DNA of 64,000 nt from Afifella marina DSM 2698. GTDB lineage: Bacteria; Pseudomonadota; Alphaproteobacteria; Rhizobiales; Afifellaceae. Under the pieces are notes generated by a model, which saw only the letters and a program-made list of their open reading frames with translations, searched no databases and was not told the origin of the DNA. The stretch lies in contig NZ_FMVW01000002.1 in NCBI RefSeq assembly GCF_900102695.1, positions 124,001-188,000 of the forward strand, in the 5' to 3' direction. A program made the translations under genes and the position numbers. Below, piece by piece: positions 1-8,505 of the stretch. How positions within the stretch are numbered: the first letter of the stretch is position 1; the number at the start of each line of letters is the position of its first letter.

Positions 1-1770
1 CGCGAAGGCGCTGAACGCTGCCAACGGGTTCGCTTGAATGAGCCGCTCTGCGTTTGCGACGGGGTCCGAGCTGCAAGCGCAAGCCGCGCCGAGCCACTCA
101 GCGTAGTACGGCTCCTCGATAGTGGTGGAGTTCAAGGTGCCTTCGTCGAACTGGCGGCGAAGGCATTCCGTCAGAAGCCAATCGCGTACGCGATCGTGCC
201 GGAACCGGAGTCTACAGCTTAGACGGGTACGGTGAACGGAGATAGGTCCACCGAAGTCGATAAGGTGGCAGGCGATGTCTTCAAGACCGTCGTGTGCCAG
301 CCACTCGAGAATGTCATCGATATCGGGCACCAACGTCCGATATCGCAGCATTGCGTCTCCAAGTGCGAACAGAGCCCTTTCAGCTTTATGACGAACACTT
401 GGTCGGCCAGCGGCAAACTCACTCAGCTTTCGCTCCACATAATTCCCGATCACGAGTGAGGGATCTGTGATTTCCTTGGGTTCGTATAGACCGATCAAAA
501 GCGGGTCATCGCCGAGCGCATCCGCGACCGCTGACGCTTCGAATGGCGTGACTACCTGCCCGAGTAATCCCATGCGACGTCGAACGGCGGCTGAGGCTTC
601 GGTTTTGGTCAAGGGCGGAATCTCCACCCGAAATGCCTCGATCCCTCTCACTCGTTCGATCGGCAATAGGTCAAGCATGTGTGGCTGGACCGGACAGACT
701 AGATGCCATGGCGCGCCGGGAATCTGGTTCTCACTCGATACTCTCTTGGAGGACGCCCAACCGACAAGAAGTTCAAGTAGTTGGCTAGGGTTCTCTGAGT
801 TCGTGATATCTTCTAAAACAAGTTGGAGACGTTGGTTCGGTCCGCAGATCGAAAGTGCAGACACCGATGGTTGAAGCTGCGGGTAAAGTGCCTGGAGCTC
901 GGTCGTGATCGCTTGGTCGATTCCCCGGGCACCCTCAAGCGTCCGTTCTCTCAAAACAAGGCATGCCACGTTTTCGTCACTTAGCGAGTTGCGCAGCCAC
1001 TCGTGCGCTGCGACACTCTTCCCAGAGCCGCTCGTGCCGACAAGCAAGGTCAAAGGGCCGTTCCTCCCCTTGAGAAGGCACTGTGCTCGAGTAGGGATGC
1101 GAGCCGCAGGGTCATCAGGAAGGGCTAGTTCACGCACCGACTGCTGGCCAAGTTTGCGCAATAGATCCCAGGACAATGCTTCTTGCGGAATGCCTAGCAG
1201 CTGACGTCGTACTGACTGTCCAGCGGGGATGTGGTCCAGCACATGTGCGATCGCCGACCGAGATAAAATGTGAACCTCTAAGCCGCGAGCGGCGCCGAAT
1301 GCCACAACGTCCCGCACAAGCCGCTGATCGGGCTCCTTGTTAGTCGTCAGGAAGAGGATCGCCCGTATAGTAGGCGTTCGTTGACGCTCGGTTGCCGCGA
1401 TTTCTTGTGCCTTCAGAACGTCGCCTTTTGGTTGAGTTGGCTCCCGTCCGGTGCGAGGCCGGACCGCCTTGGGGTCATGCATCCACTTCCCGCGTAGATC
1501 CTTCGCTGCGGCGACCGTATGCTGGACCATCACGAGCTGAGCCGTGATCGAAGCGTGGGTCATCGTGATACCGTCGACAGGCGCCTTACACGTCTTTCCG
1601 TCAACATTGATCCCGAGTTCGATTAGTTCTCCGTATTCAGGATACTTGATACGAATGACGGCGTTTCCAATACTCTCGAAGAGACCGGCGTCATTGACGC
1701 TGGCAAGTCTTTGCTCTGTTGTCTGAGCAGGGGCAGGCCGCTGGGCCGGATCTGTGGTCTTTTCGTCCAT
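1..1770 (-). CDS. STAND/AAA-type NTPase with nuclease-like N-terminus (3' end outside window)
   Basis: An open frame runs from an ATG at 1770 off the left edge, giving at least 590 residues. An in-frame TAG lies directly upstream of the ATG, so the start cannot be earlier. A Walker A motif GTSGSGKS lies at residues 245-252 and a Walker B-like LQLVLED at about 315-321. A segment RFRHDRVRDWL at about 522 resembles the winged-helix end of STAND/NACHT NTPase modules. Residues 40-200 contain PVDGI (64-68) followed by LVMVQHT (79-85). This could be a degenerate PD-(D/E)XK restriction-like nuclease core with Gln in place of Glu. By analogy with known nuclease-STAND proteins this may be an anti-phage effector, which is inference. 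The sensor region is outside the window. Confidence 0.7.
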   Translation of the reverse strand, partial: MDEKTTDPAQRPAPAQTTEQRLASVNDAGLFESIGNAVIRIKYPEYGELIELGINVDGKTCKAPVDGITMTHASITAQLVMVQHTVAAAKDLRGKWMHDPKAVRPRTGREPTQPKGDVLKAQEIAATERQRTPTIRAILFLTTNKEPDQRLVRDVVAFGAARGLEVHILSRSAIAHVLDHIPAGQSVRRQLLGIPQEALSWDLLRKLGQQSVRELALPDDPAARIPTRAQCLLKGRNGPLTLLVGTSGSGKSVAAHEWLRNSLSDENVACLVLRERTLEGARGIDQAITTELQALYPQLQPSVSALSICGPNQRLQLVLEDITNSENPSQLLELLVGWASSKRVSSENQIPGAPWHLVCPVQPHMLDLLPIERVRGIEAFRVEIPPLTKTEASAAVRRRMGLLGQVVTPFEASAVADALGDDPLLIGLYEPKEITDPSLVIGNYVERKLSEFAAGRPSVRHKAERALFALGDAMLRYRTLVPDIDDILEWLAHDGLEDIACHLIDFGGPISVHRTRLSCRLRFRHDRVRDWLLTECLRRQFDEGTLNSTTIEEPYYAEWLGAACACSSDPVANAERLIQANPLAAFSAFA

Positions 1771-1942
1771 CTATTGCGCTGCCTGGTTCGTCGAAGTCTC
1801 TTGGTTCTTCATCTGCGTTGGTTATACGCTTCACGAACCCATCGGAAAGCGCATTCATGGATGCGATATCGCTTCTGTGACAAGCTTTGCTGATTTCCTT
1901 TGAGCGCCGCGTGCTTGAATAGGGGCTGATCCCATGGCTTAG

Positions 1943-1998
1943 CCCTCACCCGCCGCTTCGCGGCGATCTCTCGCCAGGGGGGAGGAACAGGCCGTGCC
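1943..1998. repeat. Palindromic intergenic repeat, unit 1
   Basis: The unit begins CCCTCACCCG and contains a perfect stem CGCCGC/GCGGCG around TTC at 1951-1965. It ends in a GCCGTGCC-type tail. It is the most diverged of the three units. Confidence 0.65.
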
Positions 1999-2029
1999 CG
2001 TGAGTGGGGCTGCGCCTGACACAAACGTC

Positions 2030-2100
2030 CCCCTCACCCGACCGGCTTCGCCGGCCACCCTCTCCCTCAAGGAGAGAGGGGAGGCCGTGCCATGGGTTGG
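2030..2100. repeat. Palindromic intergenic repeat, unit 2
   Basis: It has the same CCCTCACCCG opening as unit 1, then a stem CCGGC/GCCGG around TTC at 2042-2054. A second stem CTCTCC/GGAGAG follows around CTCAA, then the GGCCGTGCC tail. Confidence 0.7.
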
Positions 2101-2130
2101 CGCCGCTGTGCCCTGAGCTGGTTCGGAGTG

Positions 2131-2207
2131 ACCCCTCACCCGGCTGCCTGCGGCAGCCACCCTCTCCCCGCAAGGGGGCGAGGGTTGGGCCGTGCCCTTG
2201 GTTGGGG
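2131..2207. repeat. Palindromic intergenic repeat, unit 3
   Basis: The CCCTCACCCG opening is followed by a stem GGCTGCC/GGCAGCC around TGC at 2142-2158. A second C-run/G-run stem and a GGGCCGTGCC tail come after it. The first stem differs in sequence from those of units 1 and 2 yet pairs perfectly. Confidence 0.7.
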
Positions 2208-2440
2208 CTGTGCCGGAATGTCGTGCGGCGGGGGTTTGTTCTTGAGAAAAGTCGCAAACTGGCTCGCCGTTTTGGCGGGGGCGGCGCGGTGTTGCTCGTG
2301 TTGCGTGTATTGTGACAGTTTTATTGCAACAAATTATTACCCTTTGGTTAGAACTCGCCGTTACACCTGACGATATCCTTGGGGGTGCTAATGGGCCCAA
2401 GTGATATCGATATTGACGTCAAGATGATCGAAGCGGTGAT

Positions 2441-5068
2441 ATGGCCGGAGACGAGAGAGAGACTGGTGCGGTGAAGGCGGGGTTGCGCCTCGACAATCCG
2501 GTGCAGCATTTTTTGCGGCGTTGGGCTTCGGAAATTCGGCCGGGCGAGACGCTGCCCTCTTATGAGAGCGTGGCGCTCGGCCATCTCGGGCGCCTCATCG
2601 AGATGAAGGCGCTGGCGTTTCGCGATCGGCGCGAGGCGGGGGCGGTCCGGCTTTTGCGCATCGGGTCGCTTTTTGCCGCCTGGGCCGACACCGGTGCCGG
2701 GGAAAACGAGATCGGCGAGAACGAGATCGGCGACAATGGGACGGCGGCGGTCTGCGCGCTTCGCCGCGACCGGGCCCGCGCCATTTGCGAGGTGATCGCG
2801 CGCGCCGAGGAAAGCTGCCGGCCGGAGCGCGTCGAGACGCATATGATCGTCAACGGGGCGATCGCCACCTACAATCTGTGGGCGCTGCCGCTTTCCAACC
2901 GCTCCCTGTCGACGCAATGGGGGGAGGTGAGTTTCATTCTGCTCCTCGAAGAGCACGCGGCGCGGCAGGATCTTCTGGAGACGATGTTCGGCGCCACGAT
3001 GGAGGGGATGCTGGCGCTGCAGGCGATCCGCGACCGGGCGGGGAAGGCGGTCGATTTCGAGATCATCGCCTTGAACCAGGCGGCAGCAAGGCTCCTCGAC
3101 CGGGAGGCGGGGGCGCTCTCCTGGCAAAGAATGTCCGATCTTGCGGGGCTGTTTCCGGGGCAGGATCTCGTTTCGGCGCTTCTCGCCTGCGTCTGCGACG
3201 GGGGGCGGACGCATTTTGAAGCGACGTTCGAGGGGGCGACGTTCGAGGGGGAGGCGGGCGCACGGCATCTGCGCTTCGGCGTGGCGCCGACGGGCGATCT
3301 CGTCTCGGTGACGGTGAGCGACATCGCCGATATTCGCGCCCGCGAGGAGGCGCTGCGCACGCTCTTCGACGACAATCCCGTGCCGATGTGGCTCGTCGAC
3401 AAGGAAAGCCGCCAGATCATCCGCGTCAATCGGGCGGCGAGCGTGCATTACGGCTATGGGCCTGAGGACTTTCTGGCGATGGATGTGCTCGATGTCGCCA
3501 CCCCCGGCGACCGCACACGGATGCGCGAATTTCTGGAGACGCTGTCGGACACGCGCTCGGGGGCGGGCGAGGCGGCGCGTCCGGTGGAGCAATCGTGGAT
3601 CCATGTGACGGCCGACAGGCGGCAGATCGAAGTGTTTCCCTATGCGCGCGAGCTTCTTGTGGAGCGGCGGCCGGTCATCCTTCTGTCGGTGATCGACGTC
3701 ACCGAACGGCGCAAGGCGGAGGCGCGGGTGGAGCATATGGCCCATCACGACGCGCTGACCGATCTGCCGAACCGGTTTCTTTTCCGCACGCGGCTCGAAG
3801 CCGATCTTCTGCGCGCGAGGCGGATCGAGGGGGCGCTTGCCGTCCTCTGCCTCGACCTCGATCACTTCAAAGGTGTCAACGACACGCTCGGCCATCCGAT
3901 CGGCGACAAGCTGTTGCAGGCGGTGGCGGAGCGCTTCAACCGGACGCTGCGCGAGACGGACTTTGTCGCGCGGCTCGGCGGCGACGAATTCGCCATCATC
4001 CAGACCGATCTCGACGATCCGTCGGATGCGAGCGGGCTCGCCGGCCGGCTCATCGAGGCGATCGAAAAGCCTTTCGATATCGACGGCCATCAGGTCGCCG
4101 TCGGCACCAGCATCGGCATCGCGTTTTCGCCCTCAGACGGGCGCGAGGCGGATACGCTTTTGAAGAACGCCGATATGGCGCTCTACCGCGCCAAGGCCGA
4201 CGGGCGCAGCACCTTTCGCTTCTTCGAGCCCGGCATGGATGCGCGGCTGCAGGCGCGGCGCGCGCTCGAACTCGATCTGCGCAAGGCGCTGGCGAACAAG
4301 GAATTTGAACTTTATTACCAGCCGCAGCTCAATGTCGCGACGCGGCGGGTGACGGGGTTCGAGGCGCTCTTGCGCTGGCCGCATCCCGAACGCGGCATGA
4401 TCCCGCCCGACGAGTTCATTCCGGTCGCCGAAGAGATCGGCCTCATCGTGCCGATCGGCGAATGGGTGTTGCGGCGCGCCTGCGCGGAGGCGGCGGGCTG
4501 GCCGGAGATGATCAAGATCGCCGTCAATCTCTCGCCGGTGCAGTTCAAGAGCAAAAGGCTCGTGGAGACCGTCGTCGAGGTGTTGCAGGAGACCGGGCTC
4601 GATCCCTCGCGGCTTGAACTGGAGATCACCGAATCGGTGCTCCTGCACGGCAGCGCGGGCAATGTCGCGGTGCTGCAGGAGCTCAAGGATCTCGGCATCC
4701 GCATTTCCATGGACGATTTCGGCACCGGCTATTCCTCGCTGAGTTACTTGCAGAAATTTCCCTTCGACAAGCTCAAGATCGACCAGTCCTTCGTGCGCGA
4801 ACTCTCCGACCGGCCGGAGGCGATGGCGATCATCCGCGCCGTCACCGGGCTCGGGCGCAGCCTGCAGATGCTGACGACGGCGGAGGGGGTGGAGACGCCC
4901 GAACAGCTGGAACGCCTGTCGCGCGAAGGCTGCACCGAGGTGCAGGGCTATCTCTTCAGCGAGCCGCGGCCGGCAAGCGAACTCGCACGCCTTCTCGCCT
5001 GCGGCACGCAGCCGTTCGAACGCCTGGCGAAGGCCGGCGAGATGAGGGCGGGGGAAGCCGTGGCGTGA
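2441..5068 (+). CDS. PAS-GGDEF-EAL cyclic-di-GMP enzyme
   Basis: This is an 875-residue cytoplasmic protein with no evident membrane segment. Two PAS-like regions lie at about 175-285 and 300-420. A diguanylate cyclase domain follows with an intact GGDEF at 513-517, preceded by an I-site RETD five residues upstream. An EAL domain begins at about 612, with EALLRW at 641-646 and the DDFGTGYSSL and AEGVET motifs intact. Both cyclase and phosphodiesterase could therefore be active, and the net activity cannot be read from sequence. The extreme N-terminus resembles a small sensory domain I cannot name. The PAS regions suggest response to an internal signal. It stands alone between the repeat cluster and the HEPN gene. 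Confidence 0.93.
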   Translation: MAGDERETGAVKAGLRLDNPVQHFLRRWASEIRPGETLPSYESVALGHLGRLIEMKALAFRDRREAGAVRLLRIGSLFAAWADTGAGENEIGENEIGDNGTAAVCALRRDRARAICEVIARAEESCRPERVETHMIVNGAIATYNLWALPLSNRSLSTQWGEVSFILLLEEHAARQDLLETMFGATMEGMLALQAIRDRAGKAVDFEIIALNQAAARLLDREAGALSWQRMSDLAGLFPGQDLVSALLACVCDGGRTHFEATFEGATFEGEAGARHLRFGVAPTGDLVSVTVSDIADIRAREEALRTLFDDNPVPMWLVDKESRQIIRVNRAASVHYGYGPEDFLAMDVLDVATPGDRTRMREFLETLSDTRSGAGEAARPVEQSWIHVTADRRQIEVFPYARELLVERRPVILLSVIDVTERRKAEARVEHMAHHDALTDLPNRFLFRTRLEADLLRARRIEGALAVLCLDLDHFKGVNDTLGHPIGDKLLQAVAERFNRTLRETDFVARLGGDEFAIIQTDLDDPSDASGLAGRLIEAIEKPFDIDGHQVAVGTSIGIAFSPSDGREADTLLKNADMALYRAKADGRSTFRFFEPGMDARLQARRALELDLRKALANKEFELYYQPQLNVATRRVTGFEALLRWPHPERGMIPPDEFIPVAEEIGLIVPIGEWVLRRACAEAAGWPEMIKIAVNLSPVQFKSKRLVETVVEVLQETGLDPSRLELEITESVLLHGSAGNVAVLQELKDLGIRISMDDFGTGYSSLSYLQKFPFDKLKIDQSFVRELSDRPEAMAIIRAVTGLGRSLQMLTTAEGVETPEQLERLSREGCTEVQGYLFSEPRPASELARLLACGTQPFERLAKAGEMRAGEAVA

Positions 5069-5074
5069 GGGGCG

Positions 5075-5130
5075 GAAGTGGACTGAGAAGTTCCATCGAC
5101 AGATCTAACGAAGTGGACATTCGTGCGAGG
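5075..5130. repeat. Possible decayed copy of a dispersed short repeat
   Basis: The stretch contains GAAGTGGACTGAGAAGTTC and GAAGTGGACATTCGTGC. These resemble the GGAAGCGGAC-type cores near 16030 and 18290. The match is short, so membership is tentative. Confidence 0.35.
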
Positions 5131-5195
5131 CGCAGAGCGAAGCCGAGCCTGCTCCCGCCAGCGCGACCTCGGTTGTGTGATGCGCTGCGGCGACC

Positions 5196-6158
5196 CTACT
5201 CTCTCATCATCTTCTCAGCCATGTACGCGCAATAGCTACAAAGGCCGGGGTACTCGGAATTGTATTCGTTTACGTCTATCCCGGCCCCGCACCTGATGCA
5301 TTCGCCAGCGACGCTTTCCCCGCAAACGAAGCAGAGGCTGATTTCGCCAGTCTCGACGTAGGCGCTAGCATTACATTCAGGGCAATCGGCTATCGATGGG
5401 TTCAGCCCTTCCTTCGCACGGATGTAGGCATCAACCTCGTAGGAGGAGGCGACAACCATCTCCATAAACTTCTCGAAGGAGATCTCCTCGCCGCATTGGT
5501 AACATTTTCCAATGACGTGCTCGTGGTCCTTGTTGTCTGGATCTAATTGACCGAGCAGAGACGACTGGCAATTAGGGCAAGCCATGCGGTCAAGGTGCGA
5601 CACTTCGGCGGGCCAAGCCACGTTCTCCAAGCTGTCGAGGCATTTCTCTTGAACCTTCTCGAACGCCTCCCGCTTTTCGAGAATGGTATCCCACACGCCG
5701 GCAAGGTTCGTCTGGGGATCCTCGTTGAGAATATTGAAGAAGTCTACGACCATTGGAAATGACGACGCGATCGCCTCGCTGAGGGCAGTCATTGGTTCTT
5801 TCAGGTGGTAGTGCTCGAGATCATTCCGAAAGCGTTGCAACTTGTTTATATCTGCATTGGGCCACGCTAGGCCGAAGTCCTTGAACCGTGCTTTTAGCTT
5901 ATGGAGGTCTACGGTCGCATAGCCTTCGACCTCATGCTCGACGCCGCCGCTCCCATCGGGCTTAGGTTTGAACTTAGCCCCGATGACCTCCATCGCATCG
6001 GCTTTGGGCGCTGCACGCACAAGGCACTCCTTCGCCAGCAGAAGTAGACCGGCGTAGTAATTCCGTGCCGCACTAAGCATCCGCTCGTCGGTTCCGGTTT
6101 CAAAATCCTCGATGCCGAGGGCAATTGACGTAATAGCGTTGTCGAAGATCTCTGACAT
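5196..6158 (-). CDS. HEPN-like protein with three C-terminal zinc ribbons
   Basis: This is a 320-residue soluble protein. The helical N-terminal half carries RNDLEH at 111-116, matching the R-x(4-6)-H signature of HEPN domains, many of which are RNases. The C-terminal half has six CxxC knuckles, at 194-197, 219-222, 259-262, 276-279, 287-290 and 307-310, enough for three zinc ribbons. I do not recognise the full architecture. HEPN proteins occur in toxin-antitoxin and anti-phage systems, and the zinc ribbons could bind nucleic acid, but function here is inference. Base composition is lower in GC than the GGDEF-EAL gene beside it, compatible with acquisition. No partner gene is adjacent. Confidence 0.75.
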   Translation of the reverse strand: MSEIFDNAITSIALGIEDFETGTDERMLSAARNYYAGLLLLAKECLVRAAPKADAMEVIGAKFKPKPDGSGGVEHEVEGYATVDLHKLKARFKDFGLAWPNADINKLQRFRNDLEHYHLKEPMTALSEAIASSFPMVVDFFNILNEDPQTNLAGVWDTILEKREAFEKVQEKCLDSLENVAWPAEVSHLDRMACPNCQSSLLGQLDPDNKDHEHVIGKCYQCGEEISFEKFMEMVVASSYEVDAYIRAKEGLNPSIADCPECNASAYVETGEISLCFVCGESVAGECIRCGAGIDVNEYNSEYPGLCSYCAYMAEKMMRE

Positions 6159-6925
6159 ATCCCTGTTCCGAGCTAAAACTATAAGGGCACTCCTGCTTCA
6201 GTTGACACTGTCCGCACTACTGAAATGCAAGATAAAACATATTTCTCTCGGTGCGTCCGCCCAACGACCGGGTCTACTCACGTTGTCCGGACGCCCGGGT
6301 GGAGCACAAGACGCCCGGGTGGAGCACAACATGACCTTCGCGGCCACCCTCAGCGGCGTCACGCGACAATCACGATGAACGAGATCAACAACATCTCCGA
6401 CCTCCAGATGAAGGATGCAGCGAGTTTCGGTTGCCAGATCACGGACTTCGTCACGGCCCCGTAGAATATTTCGGCCTATTACGCTCATGGTCTGACTCGT
6501 CTTTCTAAGCTTGAAAGCTCGTGCCGGTGTCACTCTCGTGGGTCAGATTTCTGCGCATGGCCGACAATTGTGCCAAGCGAGTCGAAAGACAGTTCTTCGC
6601 TTTCTTTACAGGTGCTGCCAGCTATATCGAATGGCAGCTTCGGGGCGTGGCGCGGAAGAGCCTAAACGACTGATATGGGCGCAAAGCGATCGGTCCCAAT
6701 AGAGATTGCTGGTGTTCGAAGCGCGTATCTGAGGGGCGAGAGACCGGGGGTGCTTGGATCAATCGCATCATGCGGCCGATTTTGGCGGTCACACACTCTC
6801 TGCCGGGCGCGGACTGAAGAGAGCAGGCTGGCGGGCTCGCTGCTTGGGGCGCGGTTACGCTGATACCTTGGGGGCGGGCGAGATGGAGACGGGGGAGATG
6901 CAGGCGGTGGCGTGAGGGGGGTGCC
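6159..6925. other. 767-bp region without a credible gene
   Basis: Several short overlapping frames exist on both strands, the longest coding for 111 and 155 residues on the minus strand. None has a recognisable domain, a good ribosome-binding site or a codon pattern unlike its overlaps. The region includes a 20-bp tandem duplication at 6290-6329. It may be gene debris between two unrelated genes. Confidence 0.5.
6290..6329. repeat. Perfect 20-bp tandem duplication
   Basis: Two identical copies of GACGCCCGGGTGGAGCACAA lie head to tail at 6290-6309 and 6310-6329, inside otherwise non-coding sequence. Confidence 0.9.
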
Positions 6926-7375
6926 TCAGCGGACCCGCCTGCGCAGGCGGGCGTTTTCGAACGGAAAGCCCTCATCGTCTCGGGGGCGGCGCGACACTTC
7001 CTCAAAGCCTTGCGCCAGATAGAAGCGCAAAGCGCCCGCGTTCTCGGTGTAGACCTCGAGGGTGAGCTCGTCGCGGCACGTGAAGGCATGGGCGATCAGG
7101 CGGGCGCCGATGCCTTGTCCCTGATGCGCGGGGGCGACGAACAGGCCGCCGATGAAATTCTCCATCAGGGCGATGAAGCCCGCGGGCTCGCCGCTTCGAC
7201 ACGCGACCCATGTCTCGGCCGCGGGAAGATATTTCTCTTCGATGAGGCGCCGCTGTTCCAGGAGCCGGGCGCGGCCGATGAAGGGATGCGCCAGGAGCGA
7301 GGCGTCGAGCCAGATCCCTGAGAGCGTTTCGGTGTCCCCGGCCGGGTCAAAGGCGCGGATCGTGACATCGTGCAT
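6926..7375 (-). CDS. GNAT-family N-acetyltransferase
   Basis: The product is about 149 residues from the ATG at 7375, which has GAGGGG just upstream. A longer frame from 7420 is possible but adds an unlikely leader. The acetyl-CoA binding core is clear: LFVAPAHQGQGIGARL carries the Q-x-x-G-x-G pyrophosphate loop, followed by VYTENAGALRFYLAQGFE, the usual last helix and strand. It resembles small YjaB/YiaC-like acetyltransferases. The substrate is unknown. Its 3' side borders the long empty region, and it is not obviously in an operon with the AraC gene upstream. Confidence 0.88.
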   Translation of the reverse strand: MHDVTIRAFDPAGDTETLSGIWLDASLLAHPFIGRARLLEQRRLIEEKYLPAAETWVACRSGEPAGFIALMENFIGGLFVAPAHQGQGIGARLIAHAFTCRDELTLEVYTENAGALRFYLAQGFEEVSRRPRDDEGFPFENARLRRRVR

Positions 7376-7552
7376 GAACCCCTCGCAAAAGACGATGCCC
7401 CGTGCAGAGGCCGCCGGCACGGCAAGGCTTTCGGCCTTGCAGCCAGCGCCGGAGCGCGGTGAACGGTCTGCCGTTAATGAGAGAAGGAGAGGCGCGTCAA
7501 GGCGCGGGATGCGCGTTCCGCCGTGGGGCCTCAGAGCCTGCAGCCATCGACG

Positions 7553-8368
7553 TCATGTCCGCCGAAATTGGCTTGGGCACATGCCCAGTCTTTGGCTGAA
7601 CTGTGCCGTCATATGGGCGTGAGAGGAGAAACCGCTCGCCAGGGCGATGGCGGCCAACGGCGCATCGCTCTTCAACAAGAGATCTCGCGCATGGCGAATG
7701 CGGCGGTCGATGATGGCGTCGCGCGGGGTCCGGCCGAAAGCCGCGCGAAAGGCGCGGGTGAAGAAATCGGCAGATAGATCCAAGGCCTCGGCCAATTCCG
7801 CGACGGTCAAAGCCTGGGCAAAGCGGGCTTCGATGATCGCCTCGACACGCTTCATGCGTCTCTGCGTCATCCATTGCGCCGCCAAATCGCGAGGTTCCGA
7901 GCCATCGATGATCGCCGTTGCGGCACGCTCGAGGTCGAGGGCCAGCGCTTCGATCGTGAGGGGATCACGGGTGTCTTGAAGCAGAATTTCCCGGCGCAAA
8001 CGGTGGGCTGAATCGGTTGCCGCCCGATCGGCCATATCGCTGAAGTGCCGCTCGCGCGGCCTCGCATATTGGCCGTTCTTGCGCAGAATTCTGAGGTATT
8101 CGCCACCGCCTTCAGAGCGCGAGTAGATTTCGCAGCCGGCGGGCAGATAGGCGAAGCCGTTCGCGCGGGCCGCAAAATCACGGTTCCTGTCGCCCGCAAA
8201 GGCATGCACGCCATTCTGTCGGTCAAACGCAAAGCCGATCACCGGTCGCTCGGGCGTGTAGCGCGTTTCGTAGGCCTGCCGGGGGAGGAGCTCCACGCGC
8301 CAAGTCGTATCCTCGTACGTCCTGACGGGCTCTGTGGATCCCGTGACCATGCTGTGCGTCGTCGTCAT
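7553..8368 (-). CDS. AraC-family transcriptional regulator
   Basis: The product is about 271 residues with a C-terminal AraC/XylS double helix-turn-helix. The first HTH lies around LTVAELAEALDLSADFFTRAF, and the second ends in the family pattern SGFSSHAHMTAQFSQRLGMCPSQFR. The N-terminal half should form the effector-binding cupin-like domain. The start is uncertain, because ATG at 8383 and 8368 are both in frame. It is transcribed divergently from the threonine-dehydratase-like gene at 8506, so the 137-bp gap probably holds shared control sites. Regulation of that enzyme is a reasonable inference. Confidence 0.88.
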   Translation of the reverse strand: MTTTHSMVTGSTEPVRTYEDTTWRVELLPRQAYETRYTPERPVIGFAFDRQNGVHAFAGDRNRDFAARANGFAYLPAGCEIYSRSEGGGEYLRILRKNGQYARPRERHFSDMADRAATDSAHRLRREILLQDTRDPLTIEALALDLERAATAIIDGSEPRDLAAQWMTQRRMKRVEAIIEARFAQALTVAELAEALDLSADFFTRAFRAAFGRTPRDAIIDRRIRHARDLLLKSDAPLAAIALASGFSSHAHMTAQFSQRLGMCPSQFRRT

Positions 8369-8505
8369 GCCACAGCGTAGCATTTTGCGGAGGCATCCTC
8401 ACCCGCAGTTGATGGACGCAGGCGATTTCGCATCGGATTCGTGAAAGCCCGGCGGGGCAGGCGGGAGGCATGATCAGAGAACCATTGCCACGCAAGGATT
8501 TTACA

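Larger units (their letters stand above)
1771..2440. other. 670-bp intergenic region filled with palindromic repeats
   Basis: I see no convincing gene here. Short frames exist, including a 13-codon frame starting ATG at 1812 that ends right at the NTPase start, but none looks coding. The centre is occupied by three repeat units listed separately. The last 150 bases are AT-richer and probably hold the promoter of the GGDEF-EAL gene. Confidence 0.6.

Noticed and set aside
2348-4090. 580-codon open frame on the minus strand
   Set aside because: It lies antisense to the intact GGDEF-EAL gene, reads Arg/His/Pro-rich sequence with no domain, and is a typical shadow of high-GC third positions.
6198-6533. 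111-codon minus-strand frame upstream of the HEPN gene
   Set aside because: It includes the 20-bp tandem duplication, has no ribosome-binding site and no family resemblance. I could not support it as a gene or as a transposon remnant.
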